Both the position numbers and the translations under genes were made by a program. From Thermococcus sp. (GTDB lineage: Archaea > Methanobacteriota_B > Thermococci > Thermococcales > Thermococcaceae), in NCBI RefSeq assembly GCF_015523185.1, contig NZ_WAKV01000076.1:1-43602 (forward strand): a stretch of 43,602 nucleotides of DNA, given 5' to 3'. Below the pieces are notes generated by a model. That model saw only the letters and a list, made by a program, of their open reading frames with translations. It ran no database searches and was not told the origin of the DNA. Shown piece by piece: positions 1 through 7,835 of the stretch (within the stretch, counting starts at the first letter, position 1; every line of letters begins with the position of its first letter).

Positions 1-10
1 AACCTCCTTA
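1..10 (-). promoter_or_regulatory. Ribosome binding site of a leftward gene outside the window
   Basis: On the minus strand these bases read TAAGGAGGTT, a near perfect Shine-Dalgarno sequence. A leftward gene should start just beyond the left edge. A TATA-like stretch at about 128-141 (minus-strand TTAAATACTT) could be its promoter, giving a leader of roughly 100 nt. This is inference from spacing only. Confidence 0.5.
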
Positions 11-311
11 TTGTCTTTAATTTTCCCAGAAGAGAGTCACGAATAGGGGGGTTATCGGTGAAATTAGGCATTTGAGTGCCAGCGGAGAAGACACTCCCCC
101 CTCATCGGCATCGGAGCGAGTAACGGCTTTAAGTATTTAAGGTTTTTGGGCGTTCTGGGTTTTGTGGAACCAACGAGCGAATTTTTGGGCGTGGACAATC
201 TGGACGACTCGTGGCCATTCAATCCTGTTAAATTAAATTCAAGTTTCCAGCGAAATCTTTTTATACTTAATTATAAGTTGTAATAAATGACTCCCATGTT
301 GGGGGGGGACG
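11..311. other. Intergenic region with promoter of the ABC operon
   Basis: No convincing gene is seen in these 300 bases. A TATA box (TTTTATACTT, about 258-267) preceded by a purine-rich element lies about 45 nt upstream of the ATG at 312 and fits as the promoter of the rightward operon. The run of eight G at 301-308 is the ribosome site of that first gene. Confidence 0.5.
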
Positions 312-728
312 ATGGGAAGGAAAGTGGTTTCGACAATACTTGTCTTTCTGTTGGTGTTTGTAAGCACCTCGGTAGTTCTAGCGGGACAGCCAAAGGCCGG
401 GGATGTCAGCGTTGACTCAATAAATCCCTCCTGCTACATCCGCAAGATGGATTGGGACCAGGACAGCGTCAGCGTCGAGAAGGATGGTAAGGTCGTGACA
501 CTCGCAGGTATCTATGCTGAGGTGAGGGCGTCCTTCATAACGTACCCCTGTACCACAGACCCCCACTTGACCTGGGCCGGCTTTGACTCCGGAGACGTTT
601 CAGGTGCCCTCGTTCCAGTCTTCTGCTGTAGGTACTATTCCAAGGACTGGCACGGAGCCTCAGCGGAAGCCTGGGGAACCGGATTGGGCAGAACCTGGCA
701 CGCCTTTGCGGAGGTGTCCCTTGGGTGA
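312..728 (+). CDS. Small secreted cysteine-containing protein, first gene of ABC operon
   Basis: A 138-residue protein of unrecognised family. Residues 1 to about 24 form a typical signal peptide (basic MGRK, then a hydrophobic run ending in VVLAG), so it should be exported. The mature part has four cysteines (one in NPSC, one in YPC, and a CC pair near residue 104), suggesting disulfides outside the cell, and a Trp/His/Gly-rich tail. Its TGA overlaps the GTG of the next gene, and it leads a five-gene operon ending in an ABC ATPase. The order small secreted product, membrane proteins, ABC ATPase recalls lactococcin 972-type bacteriocin loci, and the tail pattern is loosely similar, but this is only a hypothesis. 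Confidence 0.7.
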   Translation: MGRKVVSTILVFLLVFVSTSVVLAGQPKAGDVSVDSINPSCYIRKMDWDQDSVSVEKDGKVVTLAGIYAEVRASFITYPCTTDPHLTWAGFDSGDVSGALVPVFCCRYYSKDWHGASAEAWGTGLGRTWHAFAEVSLG

Positions 729-1687
729 GGCGGGGAGTTCTTCTCCTTCTCCTGTTCCCTTTATTCCTTCCCTACTCACTGGGATTTGCGGACGCTGGCC
801 ACTACGTTCCCCAGTGGGTCAAGCCGGGAGTTTATTTCACATATTCGGCAATTTCAAACGCCACCTTTAACTGGACCGCTCCCCATGCGCCAGCTGTCCT
901 TGTGGTTGTGTACAACGTGAGCGGTGAGCCCGCTGGAATCTACTACAGGGGCAACGTTGTTGTGACGTTTCTGATTCTCAACGTTTCCAAGGACCTGGCC
1001 ACGATTGAGCTGAGAGTTTCGGGAGAAAAAGCCGTTGTTAGGACCCTTGGAAACGTTACTCCCTTCTGGAACGAGGGGGATGTTGTCAGCGTTGATACCT
1101 TCGAGAACCAATCTCTGGTTTACCTGAAACGCCTTCAACTACGGGGCATTTACCGCGTGAACCTTACAACGGGTTACGTCTATGATATGGCGGGAAATCG
1201 GTACGGTAAGACTCTTCTCTGGTACAATCCGCGACTCAAACCGGGGGACTATCTCTTCACGAGCCCTGCTGGGTTGAACGTTACACTTTCAAGAATCGAA
1301 ACTTTGAACGAGACCCTTCTCACTTTCTACCGCCCATTCAAGCCCCCAACGGTTATCCTTATGACCAGCCCCTTCAACGTTGAAATGGGCGATGCCCTCC
1401 ACGTCGGTGGGAAGGCGATAGCGTTTTACGACCCATCAACTGGTTTTCTGCTGTCCTTCCTGGGCGTTGGATGGGCGGACTTTCAGGCCTGCGGTTTTGC
1501 GGCCTTCATGGGTTCAACCATGGTTTTCCCGGAGGGGGATGGCTTAAAGCTTGGCGGGCTTCTCCTCACGGACACCAACGCCGAAACCTTTGGGAGGAAA
1601 GTCCCCTATGAGACTTCCACCTCACCCCTCCTCTACGTTTATCTGCTCGCGGTTACGGGTACGATTGTGGTTTCAGTCTGGAGGTGA
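725..1687 (+). CDS. Secreted, membrane-anchored glycoprotein-like protein
   Basis: A 320-residue protein starting at a GTG that overlaps the stop of the gene before. It has an N-terminal signal sequence (MRRG followed by a leucine-rich stretch to about residue 21), a long extracellular region with at least eight N-x-S/T sequons, and one C-terminal membrane helix (about residues 301-318) ending in a single Arg. It is therefore probably displayed on the outer face of the membrane and N-glycosylated. No family recognised. Tight coupling to the downstream ABC permease suggests it works with that transporter, perhaps as an accessory or immunity-like subunit. Confidence 0.75.
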   Translation: MRRGVLLLLLFPLFLPYSLGFADAGHYVPQWVKPGVYFTYSAISNATFNWTAPHAPAVLVVVYNVSGEPAGIYYRGNVVVTFLILNVSKDLATIELRVSGEKAVVRTLGNVTPFWNEGDVVSVDTFENQSLVYLKRLQLRGIYRVNLTTGYVYDMAGNRYGKTLLWYNPRLKPGDYLFTSPAGLNVTLSRIETLNETLLTFYRPFKPPTVILMTSPFNVEMGDALHVGGKAIAFYDPSTGFLLSFLGVGWADFQACGFAAFMGSTMVFPEGDGLKLGGLLLTDTNAETFGRKVPYETSTSPLLYVYLLAVTGTIVVSVWR

Positions 1688-1691
1688 GTCT

Positions 1692-2441
1692 ATGAGGGCT
1701 TTGATTTCGTGGGAGCTCAACCGGCCACTCGTTGTGATGACGTTTTTTGCCGGGCTCGTGATGGGGTTCATCTCGGTTCATTCGGCTTATCTAATCCCGT
1801 ACTCTAAGGTGCACGTCATCTCCTCAACGACGCCAATCGGGTCATTTTCGTTTTCCCCTGAAGGTAACGCCTTCTGGCACGTGCTTAAATCCCTCCCGCG
1901 AGCTGGCTTTTCGGTTTATTCATTTCTAGTAATTCTCCTGGGAACACTGATTTTTAGACACGATAGGGACACTGGCTACGCGCTCACGCTCTATACCCTC
2001 CCCCATAGGAAGTCCAAAATCTTCCTTGCAAAGCTGGTTTCTCTCCTCCTTCTTACTGTCCTGATGCTCTACCTCCTCCTGTTCCTTTCTGTGTTCCTTT
2101 CAAGCGCCACCGTTGCCGGTTACGTTCCCCTTATGCTCGATGGGGCCTTCTTCAAAACTCTCCTCTTGATAACCCTTGCGCTGGTTTACGTGGCCACGCT
2201 AACGGCTTTTCTCTCCACAGTCTTGGCTGGAATGTTTCCGACTCTCATCGGAAGCTACCTAATCGTCCACCTATCCACAGCCATCGGCGGGGGTAAATTG
2301 CCCCCCTTCAGCCTCTTCATTCGGGCCACTGAGCTCAACCCTGCCCTCTCAAATTCGTCGGTCGTCCTTCACGGAGTCCTTCTCCCACTAATACTTGCTC
2401 TACTCGGTGCAATCGTTTCCGAAAGGAGGGATGTCCTGTGA
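1692..2441 (+). CDS. ABC-2 type transporter permease subunit
   Basis: A 249-residue integral membrane protein with about six hydrophobic helices, starting at the ATG at 1692 four bases after the previous stop. The frame is open upstream to 1551, but that extension lies inside the preceding gene and is rejected. The layout (N-terminal helix, soluble loop, paired helices such as the one around FLVILLGTLIF, then a basic cytoplasmic stretch with RKSKIFLAKL) is that of ABC-2 permeases such as CcmB/NatB-like exporters. It would form the channel for the ATPase encoded at 2884-3564. The exported substrate is unknown; the operon's own secreted protein is one candidate. Confidence 0.75.
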   Translation: MRALISWELNRPLVVMTFFAGLVMGFISVHSAYLIPYSKVHVISSTTPIGSFSFSPEGNAFWHVLKSLPRAGFSVYSFLVILLGTLIFRHDRDTGYALTLYTLPHRKSKIFLAKLVSLLLLTVLMLYLLLFLSVFLSSATVAGYVPLMLDGAFFKTLLLITLALVYVATLTAFLSTVLAGMFPTLIGSYLIVHLSTAIGGGKLPPFSLFIRATELNPALSNSSVVLHGVLLPLILALLGAIVSERRDVL

Positions 2442-2887
2442 GGCTCGCACTGGTGGTATTCCTCTTTCTACTTCTCCTCCCGGGTCTGGCTTATCTTGAC
2501 TATCGGGAGTTTTCGGGGACGGAGCACTTCATTGGTCCCCACTCGTTAACACCCTCCACCCCAACGAGATTGAGTTACGTTGACTTCTACTTTCCCTCGA
2601 AGGCTCTGGCCGAGATAACGTGCACATCTGGCTCTGGAGAAGTTTACATCGTTGATTCCCTCAAAAAAGAACCCCTGGCTAACTTCTCCTTTGTTGGCAT
2701 GTTTTCAGCCGAGTTCGTGGTTCCCCACGAGGGGAACTATGCGGTGGTTTATAATGGAAGTGGCGAAACCCAGTGCCTCATACGGTTCAAAAGACCCTAT
2801 CCAACTAGGAGAGTCCAGGATGCGTATCTCTTAACCGGAATCTTCGGTTCAATTCTCTTTGCCGTTCTCCGGAGGGGGAGGAGATGA
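2438..2887 (+). CDS. Membrane-anchored protein of the ABC operon
   Basis: A 149-residue protein, GTG start overlapping the previous stop by four bases. It has an N-terminal hydrophobic segment (residues 4-20), an extracellular beta-rich middle with two cysteines (TCTSG and TQC) that could pair, and a C-terminal helix (about 130-145) followed by RRGRR. No family recognised. The shape, with both ends in the membrane and a disulfide-stabilised outer loop, suggests an accessory subunit of the exporter. Overlaps on both sides argue for translational coupling. Confidence 0.7.
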   Translation: MRLALVVFLFLLLLPGLAYLDYREFSGTEHFIGPHSLTPSTPTRLSYVDFYFPSKALAEITCTSGSGEVYIVDSLKKEPLANFSFVGMFSAEFVVPHEGNYAVVYNGSGETQCLIRFKRPYPTRRVQDAYLLTGIFGSILFAVLRRGRR

Positions 2888-3564
2888 TAGAGACAAAGGA
2901 CCTCGTTAAGCGCTTTGGTAGCATAGTTGCCCTCGATGGCATTAACGTTGAGATAAAGGAGGGTGTAATTCTAATTTTGGGTCCCAACGGTGGTGGCAAA
3001 AGCACTTTTCTCAAAATTGTTGCGGGTGTTTATAGGCCCACCTCTGGGATTGTCAGGGTCTTTGGTAAGGACCCATGGAGCGACGAGGGGATAAAGAGGA
3101 CTATGGGGATCTCCTTTGACCCACCCTCGATGCCATCCCTAATCACGGGGAGGGAGTGGCTTGAATTTCTAGCTAGGGCGAAGGGTTACGAAAAAGACGA
3201 GGCCGAGCACGTTGCCAAACTTTTCGGCATAGATTACCTGGACGAGACAATCAGAAACTACTCGTCCGGAATGCGCAAAAGGCTGGCCATAGCACAGGCC
3301 TTCGTCGGAAACCCTAGACTGGTAATCCTTGACGAGCCTCTGGCCAACCTCGATTTCGACCAGATTCGGAAGGTCGTCAAAATCCTAAGGGGCCTCAGAG
3401 AGAGCAAAAACTTTGTAATAGTGAGCCACATCTGGGAGCCCCTCTACGATTTGGCGGATGAGGTTCTAGTCATTGGGGGCGGAAAAGTTGTCATGAATGG
3501 AAAAGCTAGGGAACTAAGAGAGGACGTGGAAAGACTATTCTCCTTCCGTTTAGAGGATGATTAG
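2884..3564 (+). CDS. ABC transporter ATP-binding protein
   Basis: A 226-residue ABC ATPase with all motifs: Walker A GPNGGGKST (33-41), signature YSSGM (126-130), Walker B LVILDEP (146-152) and the switch histidine in VSH (H182). It would power the permease at 1692-2441 from the cytoplasm. The ATG overlaps the stop of the preceding gene and is preceded by GGAGGGGGAGG within that gene's end. The single nucleotide-binding domain implies a homodimer. It ends 15 bases inside the convergent peptidase gene. The family (ABC-2 exporter ATPases) is secure; the substrate is not. Confidence 0.93.
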   Translation: MIETKDLVKRFGSIVALDGINVEIKEGVILILGPNGGGKSTFLKIVAGVYRPTSGIVRVFGKDPWSDEGIKRTMGISFDPPSMPSLITGREWLEFLARAKGYEKDEAEHVAKLFGIDYLDETIRNYSSGMRKRLAIAQAFVGNPRLVILDEPLANLDFDQIRKVVKILRGLRESKNFVIVSHIWEPLYDLADEVLVIGGGKVVMNGKARELREDVERLFSFRLEDD

Positions 3565-4617
3565 CTCTCTCTCGGCCTTCGTTAGCTTTCTCCCCCTTCT
3601 CTCCACGACAACGTCGTCCTCTATCCTCACACCGCCAAGGCCGGGAACGTAAATTCCAGGCTCTATCGTGAAGGTCATGCCGTTTTCGAGAACGGTCTCT
3701 TCTCCGGGACCTATGTAGGGCTCCTCGTGGACATCCAAGCCTAGTCCATGGCCTGTTCTGTGGGTAAAGTATTTCCCATAGCCGGCTTCCTCTATCGTTT
3801 TTCTCGCCATCGCGTCTATCTCTCCAGCTTGAATGCCTTCCCTTACGGCCTGAAATGCCCTCTCCTGTGCCTCCCAGACAACTTCGTAAATCCTGACGAG
3901 TCTCTCATCGGGCTCTCCCAGGGCTATCGTCCTCGTTATGTCGGAGCAGTAGCCCTTCCACTTCGCCCCGTAGTCGAGTATCACCATGTCCCCCTTCCCC
4001 AACTTCCTCTCGCTGGGTTCGTGGTGGGGATTGGCCCCGTTTTCACCGCTCGCCACTATCGGCTCGAAGGAAATCCCGTCGGAGCGCTCCCTAATCTCGA
4101 TTTCTATCCTCAGGGCGAGTTCCCTTTCCTTCATTCCGACCAAATCCCAGCTCAGAATTTCCTCGAAAACGTCATCAACAACCTTTGCAGCTTTTTCCAT
4201 TAGCCTTATCTCGTCCCTATCTTTCCTTATCCTGAGCTCCCTCATGACAAGGCTTAAAGGGTAGGGGTTCATCCTAATCGTCCTGCTGAGCTCTATCAGC
4301 CAATCCGCTCTCATGGTGTTCTCTATTAGTACTTTCCCATCGCTTATACCCAGCTCGTGGGCAATCGTTGCGAGCTTCGCGTAGGGGTTCTCGCCGTCCC
4401 GCCAGAACATAACAGGAGCATTCTGGATAACGTTCTCGTAGAGGCTCGGCGCGAGAATCCGGAAGTCCCCTTCAGGGTTTACGGCCAGAAGAGTGGGCCT
4501 CTCGCCCGCTTCGTGTATCCTTATGCCCGTGAGGTAGTAGAAGTTCGAGCCTGGGCTTATCAATGCCCCATCGAAGCCCCTCTTTTTCATCAGCTCCGCG
4601 AGTTTTTCGACCCTCAT
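3550..4617 (-). CDS. pepQ: Xaa-Pro dipeptidase/aminopeptidase family (M24B)
   Basis: A 355-residue metallopeptidase of the prolidase/aminopeptidase P family, which cleaves peptide bonds next to proline in the cytoplasm. The five metal ligands are present: D215 (LDYG), D226 (SDITR), H290 (GTGHGLG-type loop), E319 (TIEPG) and E333 (RIEDD). The N-terminal creatinase-like domain covers about residues 1-125, the pita-bread catalytic domain the rest. The ATG at 4617, preceded by GGTGGTGG, is preferred to an upstream in-frame start at 4665, which would run into the next gene. Whether it is a strict dipeptidase (prolidase) or an aminopeptidase cannot be told from sequence alone. Confidence 0.9.
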   Translation of the reverse strand: MRVEKLAELMKKRGFDGALISPGSNFYYLTGIRIHEAGERPTLLAVNPEGDFRILAPSLYENVIQNAPVMFWRDGENPYAKLATIAHELGISDGKVLIENTMRADWLIELSRTIRMNPYPLSLVMRELRIRKDRDEIRLMEKAAKVVDDVFEEILSWDLVGMKERELALRIEIEIRERSDGISFEPIVASGENGANPHHEPSERKLGKGDMVILDYGAKWKGYCSDITRTIALGEPDERLVRIYEVVWEAQERAFQAVREGIQAGEIDAMARKTIEEAGYGKYFTHRTGHGLGLDVHEEPYIGPGEETVLENGMTFTIEPGIYVPGLGGVRIEDDVVVERRGRKLTKAERELIIL

Positions 4618-4648
4618 GCCACCACCGGGAACAGTTTTCCGGCATGGC

Positions 4649-5278
4649 TTAAACCCTTTTCTCAAGCCTTACCGCGAGGAGTGCTACCATAAAACCCGCC
4701 AGAACGTCCCAGACCCAGTGCTCTCCTAGGAGAACTGTTGAAACAGGAACAAGGGCAAGGAAGAGGGCCAACAAAAGGGTTTCCCTTTTCCTTTCCTCTA
4801 GAACTGAGAGCAGACTGATGAAGGCCAGTGTGCAGTGGGGTGACGGAAAGACGAACTCGGGTCTCGCCGTCCAGTCGTTGGGCGCGTAGTGCTCCGGAAG
4901 TGTGTAAACCACGTGGGGGGCATAAACGTGGAAGAGGGCAAACGAAAGGGCGAGCAGACCAAAGCCCAGTGCAAACCTCCTGAAAAGTCTTTTCGCCCGC
5001 TTCTCGTCTGTTAGTGTGAAGTAGATTGCCGGAAGCCAGAAGCTCCCGACGAAGCCGGCTTTGTAAACGGCCCTCATAACCCTGTGAACCGGCTCATTGG
5101 AGACTGTCCAGCTAACTACGGAGTACTCAAAGCGATAAGACGTCAGCGGGAGCTTGAGGAAATATGAGAGAACGTTCACGCTCCACCTTCCAATAAGGGG
5201 GTAAATCAGCGCGTAGGCATCCCAGGAGAGGTAAACCACGAGGAACGCCAGCAGGAGTTTCAGCCTTTTTCCCCTCAT
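4649..5278 (-). CDS. PAP2-superfamily membrane phosphatase
   Basis: A 209-residue polytopic membrane protein with about five or six helices. It carries the PAP2 C2 and C3 signatures: FPSPHC around residue 144-149 (catalytic H148) and the GEHWVWD motif (H187, D191). Such enzymes remove phosphate from lipid phosphates such as phosphatidate-like or isoprenyl pyrophosphates; the substrate here is not known. The ATG at 5278 starts a typical basic-hydrophobic N-terminus; a longer in-frame start at 5311 would lie on the probable promoter. It diverges from rpl15e, with which it shares a short promoter region. Confidence 0.8.
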   Translation of the reverse strand: MRGKRLKLLLAFLVVYLSWDAYALIYPLIGRWSVNVLSYFLKLPLTSYRFEYSVVSWTVSNEPVHRVMRAVYKAGFVGSFWLPAIYFTLTDEKRAKRLFRRFALGFGLLALSFALFHVYAPHVVYTLPEHYAPNDWTARPEFVFPSPHCTLAFISLLSVLEERKRETLLLALFLALVPVSTVLLGEHWVWDVLAGFMVALLAVRLEKRV

Positions 5279-5300
5279 CGTTCCAACTTCTCCGCAACCC

Positions 5301-5371
5301 TTAAAAACCAACCTTCGAAACTCGACCGACTAGGCGGGTTCGCCCGTGGGATGTCCCCGGAAGGGGGAACC
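5301..5371 (+). promoter_or_regulatory. rpl15e promoter and structured leader
   Basis: A TATA-like TTAAAAAC at 5301-5308 predicts transcription start near 5330. The leader that follows can form two tight hairpins: CGGG-TTCG-CCCG (5335-5346), a UUCG tetraloop, and a CCCC-GGAA-GGGG stem (5355-5366), a GNRA-type tetraloop. A competing longer pairing, GGTTC (5337-5341) with GAACC (5367-5371), would enclose the second hairpin and break the first. This suggests a regulatory leader, possibly bound by a ribosomal protein. Confidence 0.5.
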
Positions 5372-5393
5372 ACAAACGAGGAAGGTGAGCAAG

Positions 5394-5978
5394 ATGGGGA
5401 TGTACAAGTACATTAGGGAAGCATGGAAGAGCCCCAAGAAGAGCTACGTTGGGGAGCTCCTCAAGAAGAGGATGGTTCAGTGGAGGAGGGACCCGGTAGT
5501 TAAGAGAATCGAGAGGCCGACGAGACTCGACAGGGCCCGCTCCCTCGGTTATCAGGCCAAGCAGGGCTACGTCCTTGTTCGCGTTCGCGTGAGGCGCGGG
5601 GGAAGGAAGAGGCCCAGGTGGAAGGGCGGAAGGAAGCCGAGCAAGATGGGTATGGTGAAATACAGCCCGAAGAAGAGCCTCCAGTGGATAGCCGAGGAGA
5701 AGGCAGCCAGAAAGTTCCCGAACCTTGAGGTCCTCAACTCCTACTGGGTCGGCGAGGACGGTATGTACAAGTGGTTTGAGGTAATTCTTGTTGACCCGCA
5801 CCACCCGGTCATAAAGAGCGACCCGAAGATAGCCTGGATAGCCCTCAAGCCCCACAAGGGTAGGGTCTTTAGAGGCCTCACCAGCGCCGGTAAGAAGGGT
5901 CGCGGTCTGAGGAACAAGGGTAAGGGTGCCGAGAAAGTCAGGCCCAGCGTTAGGGCCAACAAGGGCAAGACCAAGTGA
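5394..5978 (+). CDS. rpl15e: 50S ribosomal protein L15e
   Basis: A 194-residue very basic protein, the archaeal/eukaryotic-specific L15e of the large ribosomal subunit. The start [16 protein letters not shown], the [15 protein letters not shown] block and the [16 protein letters not shown] block are those of Pyrococcus and Thermococcus L15e, and the length matches. The ATG at 5394 follows GGAAGGTGAGC; the frame is open further upstream to a GTG at 5346, but that reads through the structured leader and is not conserved. It appears monocistronic, with a vapC gene convergent downstream. Confidence 0.97.
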   Translation: MGMYKYIREAWKSPKKSYVGELLKKRMVQWRRDPVVKRIERPTRLDRARSLGYQAKQGYVLVRVRVRRGGRKRPRWKGGRKPSKMGMVKYSPKKSLQWIAEEKAARKFPNLEVLNSYWVGEDGMYKWFEVILVDPHHPVIKSDPKIAWIALKPHKGRVFRGLTSAGKKGRGLRNKGKGAEKVRPSVRANKGKTK

Positions 5979-5991
5979 GCCTTTCCCCTTC

Positions 5992-6366
5992 TTATTCCGT
6001 TTCCTCTGGGTTTTCTAGCTTTATCCTCTTGACTCCAATCTTTTCGTAGACTTTGTCTGAGCTTATTATAACGCCTCCGCATTTTGCCGCATGGAAAGCG
6101 TCGAAAGCGTTTAGCCCATGTTCTTTCATGTAATATGCCACCTGTAGGTAGACGCCCTCCTCTATCCCTGTCAGCGCCATAACCGCAGAGGTCAATTTTA
6201 TTGGGTCTAGATTGTACTTTTTGGCCACTATCAGAAGTTCGAGAAAAGTTGTTTCGGATGTCGTTATCTGGTTGCCATATCTTTTGAGAATTTTCTCTGC
6301 GTTCTTCTTGAGCCAGTCGTTCGGCTTCATAAGGGCGAGGAAAAAATCGGTGTCTGCGTATATCAT
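5992..6366 (-). CDS. vapC: VapC-type PIN-domain ribonuclease toxin
   Basis: A 124-residue PIN-domain protein. The acidic quartet expected of a metal-dependent RNase is visible: D5 in YADTD, E43 in TFLELL, D89 in NAFDAFHAA and D104 in SSDKVYEK. Its ATG overlaps the stop of the upstream AbrB-type gene by four bases, the standard arrangement for a toxin made after its antitoxin. Family knowledge: VapC toxins cut tRNA or rRNA when not held by VapB. The RNA target here is unknown. It is convergent with rpl15e, 13 bases away. Confidence 0.9.
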   Translation of the reverse strand: MIYADTDFFLALMKPNDWLKKNAEKILKRYGNQITTSETTFLELLIVAKKYNLDPIKLTSAVMALTGIEEGVYLQVAYYMKEHGLNAFDAFHAAKCGGVIISSDKVYEKIGVKRIKLENPEETE

Positions 6367-6599
6367 TTTGTGCCCTCCACTTCCTTCGTGGCCTCTTTCA
6401 GTATCTCTTCTCTGATTTCGCTGATGGGTTTATCGGGAAGTTTCTTCCCGAGCTCCTCGAGTTCCTTGAGAGGGTTTTCAGGCTTTGGGACTATCAGTAT
6501 TCCCTCATCGAGCCTAATGAGATATACCTCCTTTGGAAGGTTCTTCCTCATGGCCTTTGGGATGTAAAGTCTTCCTTTGGAATCAATCTGGGTTAGCAT
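6363..6599 (-). CDS. vapB: VapB-type antitoxin, AbrB/SpoVT fold
   Basis: A 78-residue protein starting at the ATG at 6599 (GGTGG six bases before it); a GTG three codons upstream overlaps that ribosome site. The N-terminal half (residues 1-45) shows the swapped-hairpin AbrB pattern: TQIDSKGRLYIPKAMR then a hydrophobic beta strand ILIVPKP. The C-terminal half is charged and helical, the usual toxin-binding tail. It should neutralise the VapC at 5992-6366 and repress its own promoter, where an inverted repeat surrounds the TATA box. Confidence 0.88.
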   Translation of the reverse strand: MLTQIDSKGRLYIPKAMRKNLPKEVYLIRLDEGILIVPKPENPLKELEELGKKLPDKPISEIREEILKEATKEVEGTK

Positions 6600-6621
6600 A
6601 CTTTCCACCGATAGGACATTA

Positions 6622-6648
6622 GTGGGAGAACTATTTAAGATTTCCCAC
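6622..6648 (-). promoter_or_regulatory. vapBC promoter with inverted-repeat operator
   Basis: The minus-strand TATA box is TCTTAAATAG (6631-6640). It is bracketed by the inverted repeat GTGGGA (6622-6627) and TCCCAC (6643-6648). A VapB dimer bound here would block TBP, so this is a likely autoregulatory operator. Confidence 0.5.
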
Positions 6649-6702
6649 AGGCATGGGATTACCTTTTAAAATCTCCTTTCCAATTCATCCCGGTGAAGCG
6701 AG

Positions 6703-7158
6703 ATGGCGAAGCTTCAGGCGCACCATGTCAGGCTTACCACGTTCATCCATGCAACTGAAGACGAGGACAAGGTCCTTGAGGCGATAGCGACCTTCATTCC
6801 CGAGGAGATTGACGAGGACGACGTTCTCTTCGACGTTGAGGAAACGACTGGTTTCTTTGGCAACCCGATAAAGGTCGTCAACGTTGAGATAAAGAGGAGC
6901 AAGGCAGTAAGAACCTTCCTCAAAAACTTCAAGGAATTGCTGAGCGAGGAGGACAAGAAATACATTCTTGGAAACCTTGATGAGAAAGTCGATGATGAGG
7001 GAATGCTCTACATTCGCTTTAACAAGCAGAAGGCCTATCTGGGCGAAGCGAAAGTTGACGAAGGGGCTGACGTTGTTCAGGTCAGGATAAAGGTCAAGGC
7101 CTTCCCGATGAGGAAGGAGTCGGTTGTTAAAGCCGTGAAGGAGTGGCTGGAGGAATGA
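6703..7158 (+). CDS. Predicted RNA-binding protein (COG1325, exosome-associated type)
   Basis: A 151-residue cytoplasmic protein of the conserved archaeal COG1325 family, described as a predicted exosome subunit or RNA-binding protein; no activity is proven to my knowledge. The sequence begins with HHVRLTTFIHATEDEDKVL and has an alternating alpha/beta pattern with acidic loops. A TATA box CCTTTTAAAA lies at 6661-6670, and GGTGA precedes the ATG. The stop overlaps the ATG of the RNase P Rpp30 gene, so the two are one transcription unit, consistent with a shared role in RNA processing. Confidence 0.85.
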   Translation: MAKLQAHHVRLTTFIHATEDEDKVLEAIATFIPEEIDEDDVLFDVEETTGFFGNPIKVVNVEIKRSKAVRTFLKNFKELLSEEDKKYILGNLDEKVDDEGMLYIRFNKQKAYLGEAKVDEGADVVQVRIKVKAFPMRKESVVKAVKEWLEE

Positions 7159-7829
7159 GCGAAGGGCCGGAGGAGGTTTCTTTCTCAAGGGACTACTTCG
7201 TCGAGATGGACGTGAGGAGCGAAGATGCCTACGAATTGGCCAACGAGTGGTTTGATGAGGTAGTCTTTACAAAAAAGCTCGTTCTCAAAAAGGAGCCTGA
7301 CTGGGCTTCCCTCAAGGAGGAGGTTAAAGCTCTGAGGAAAACCTACGGTAAAGTCGCGCTCCTTCTCATAACCAAAAAGCCGAGCCTCATACGGGAGGTA
7401 AGGGGCAGAAACCTCAGGGCTTTAATCTACGTTCAGGGAGGTGACATGAGGATTAACAGGACGGCAATCGAGGCGAGGGTTGATGCTCTGATAAGCCCCT
7501 GGCTCGGAAGAAAGGACTATGGTTTCGATCACACTCTGGCCGGAATGGCATCGCGAAGGGGTGTTGCCATCGGCTTCTCTCTGGCTCCGCTCCTTAGGGC
7601 AAACCCTTACGAGAGGGCCCTAACATTGCGCTTCATGATGAAGGTCTGGGAGCTAACTAAAAAGTACCGCGTGCCGAGGTTTCTCACCAGCTCGGCTGAA
7701 AATAAGTGGGAGGTCCGCTCGCCGAGGGACTTGATGAGCCTCGGGATAAACATTGGCATGGAAATCCCGGAGGCGAGGGCGAGCCTGAACTTCTATCCAA
7801 GGAGGATTCTTCAAAAGTTGAAAAACTGA
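7155..7829 (+). CDS. rnp3: Ribonuclease P protein component 3 (Rpp30)
   Basis: A 224-residue protein of the PHP-like TIM-barrel family that forms the Rpp30 subunit of archaeal RNase P, which removes 5' leaders from tRNA precursors. Typical stretches are RGRNLRALIYVQGGD, the DALISPW turn, GFDHTLAGMASRRGVAIGFSLAPLL near the middle and SSAENKWEVRSPRDL near the end. The ATG at 7155 overlaps the stop of the upstream gene as ATGA; the GTG at 7143 is inside that gene. Length is close to the Pyrococcus protein (about 212). Confidence 0.93.
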   Translation: MSEGPEEVSFSRDYFVEMDVRSEDAYELANEWFDEVVFTKKLVLKKEPDWASLKEEVKALRKTYGKVALLLITKKPSLIREVRGRNLRALIYVQGGDMRINRTAIEARVDALISPWLGRKDYGFDHTLAGMASRRGVAIGFSLAPLLRANPYERALTLRFMMKVWELTKKYRVPRFLTSSAENKWEVRSPRDLMSLGINIGMEIPEARASLNFYPRRILQKLKN

Positions 7830-7835
7830 AGAAAA

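Noticed and set aside
5331-5371. Possible tRNA remnant or tRNA-like structure (a TTCG loop in a GC stem)
   Set aside because: The loop is a 4-base tetraloop, not the 7-base T loop, and no acceptor or anticodon arm can be formed.
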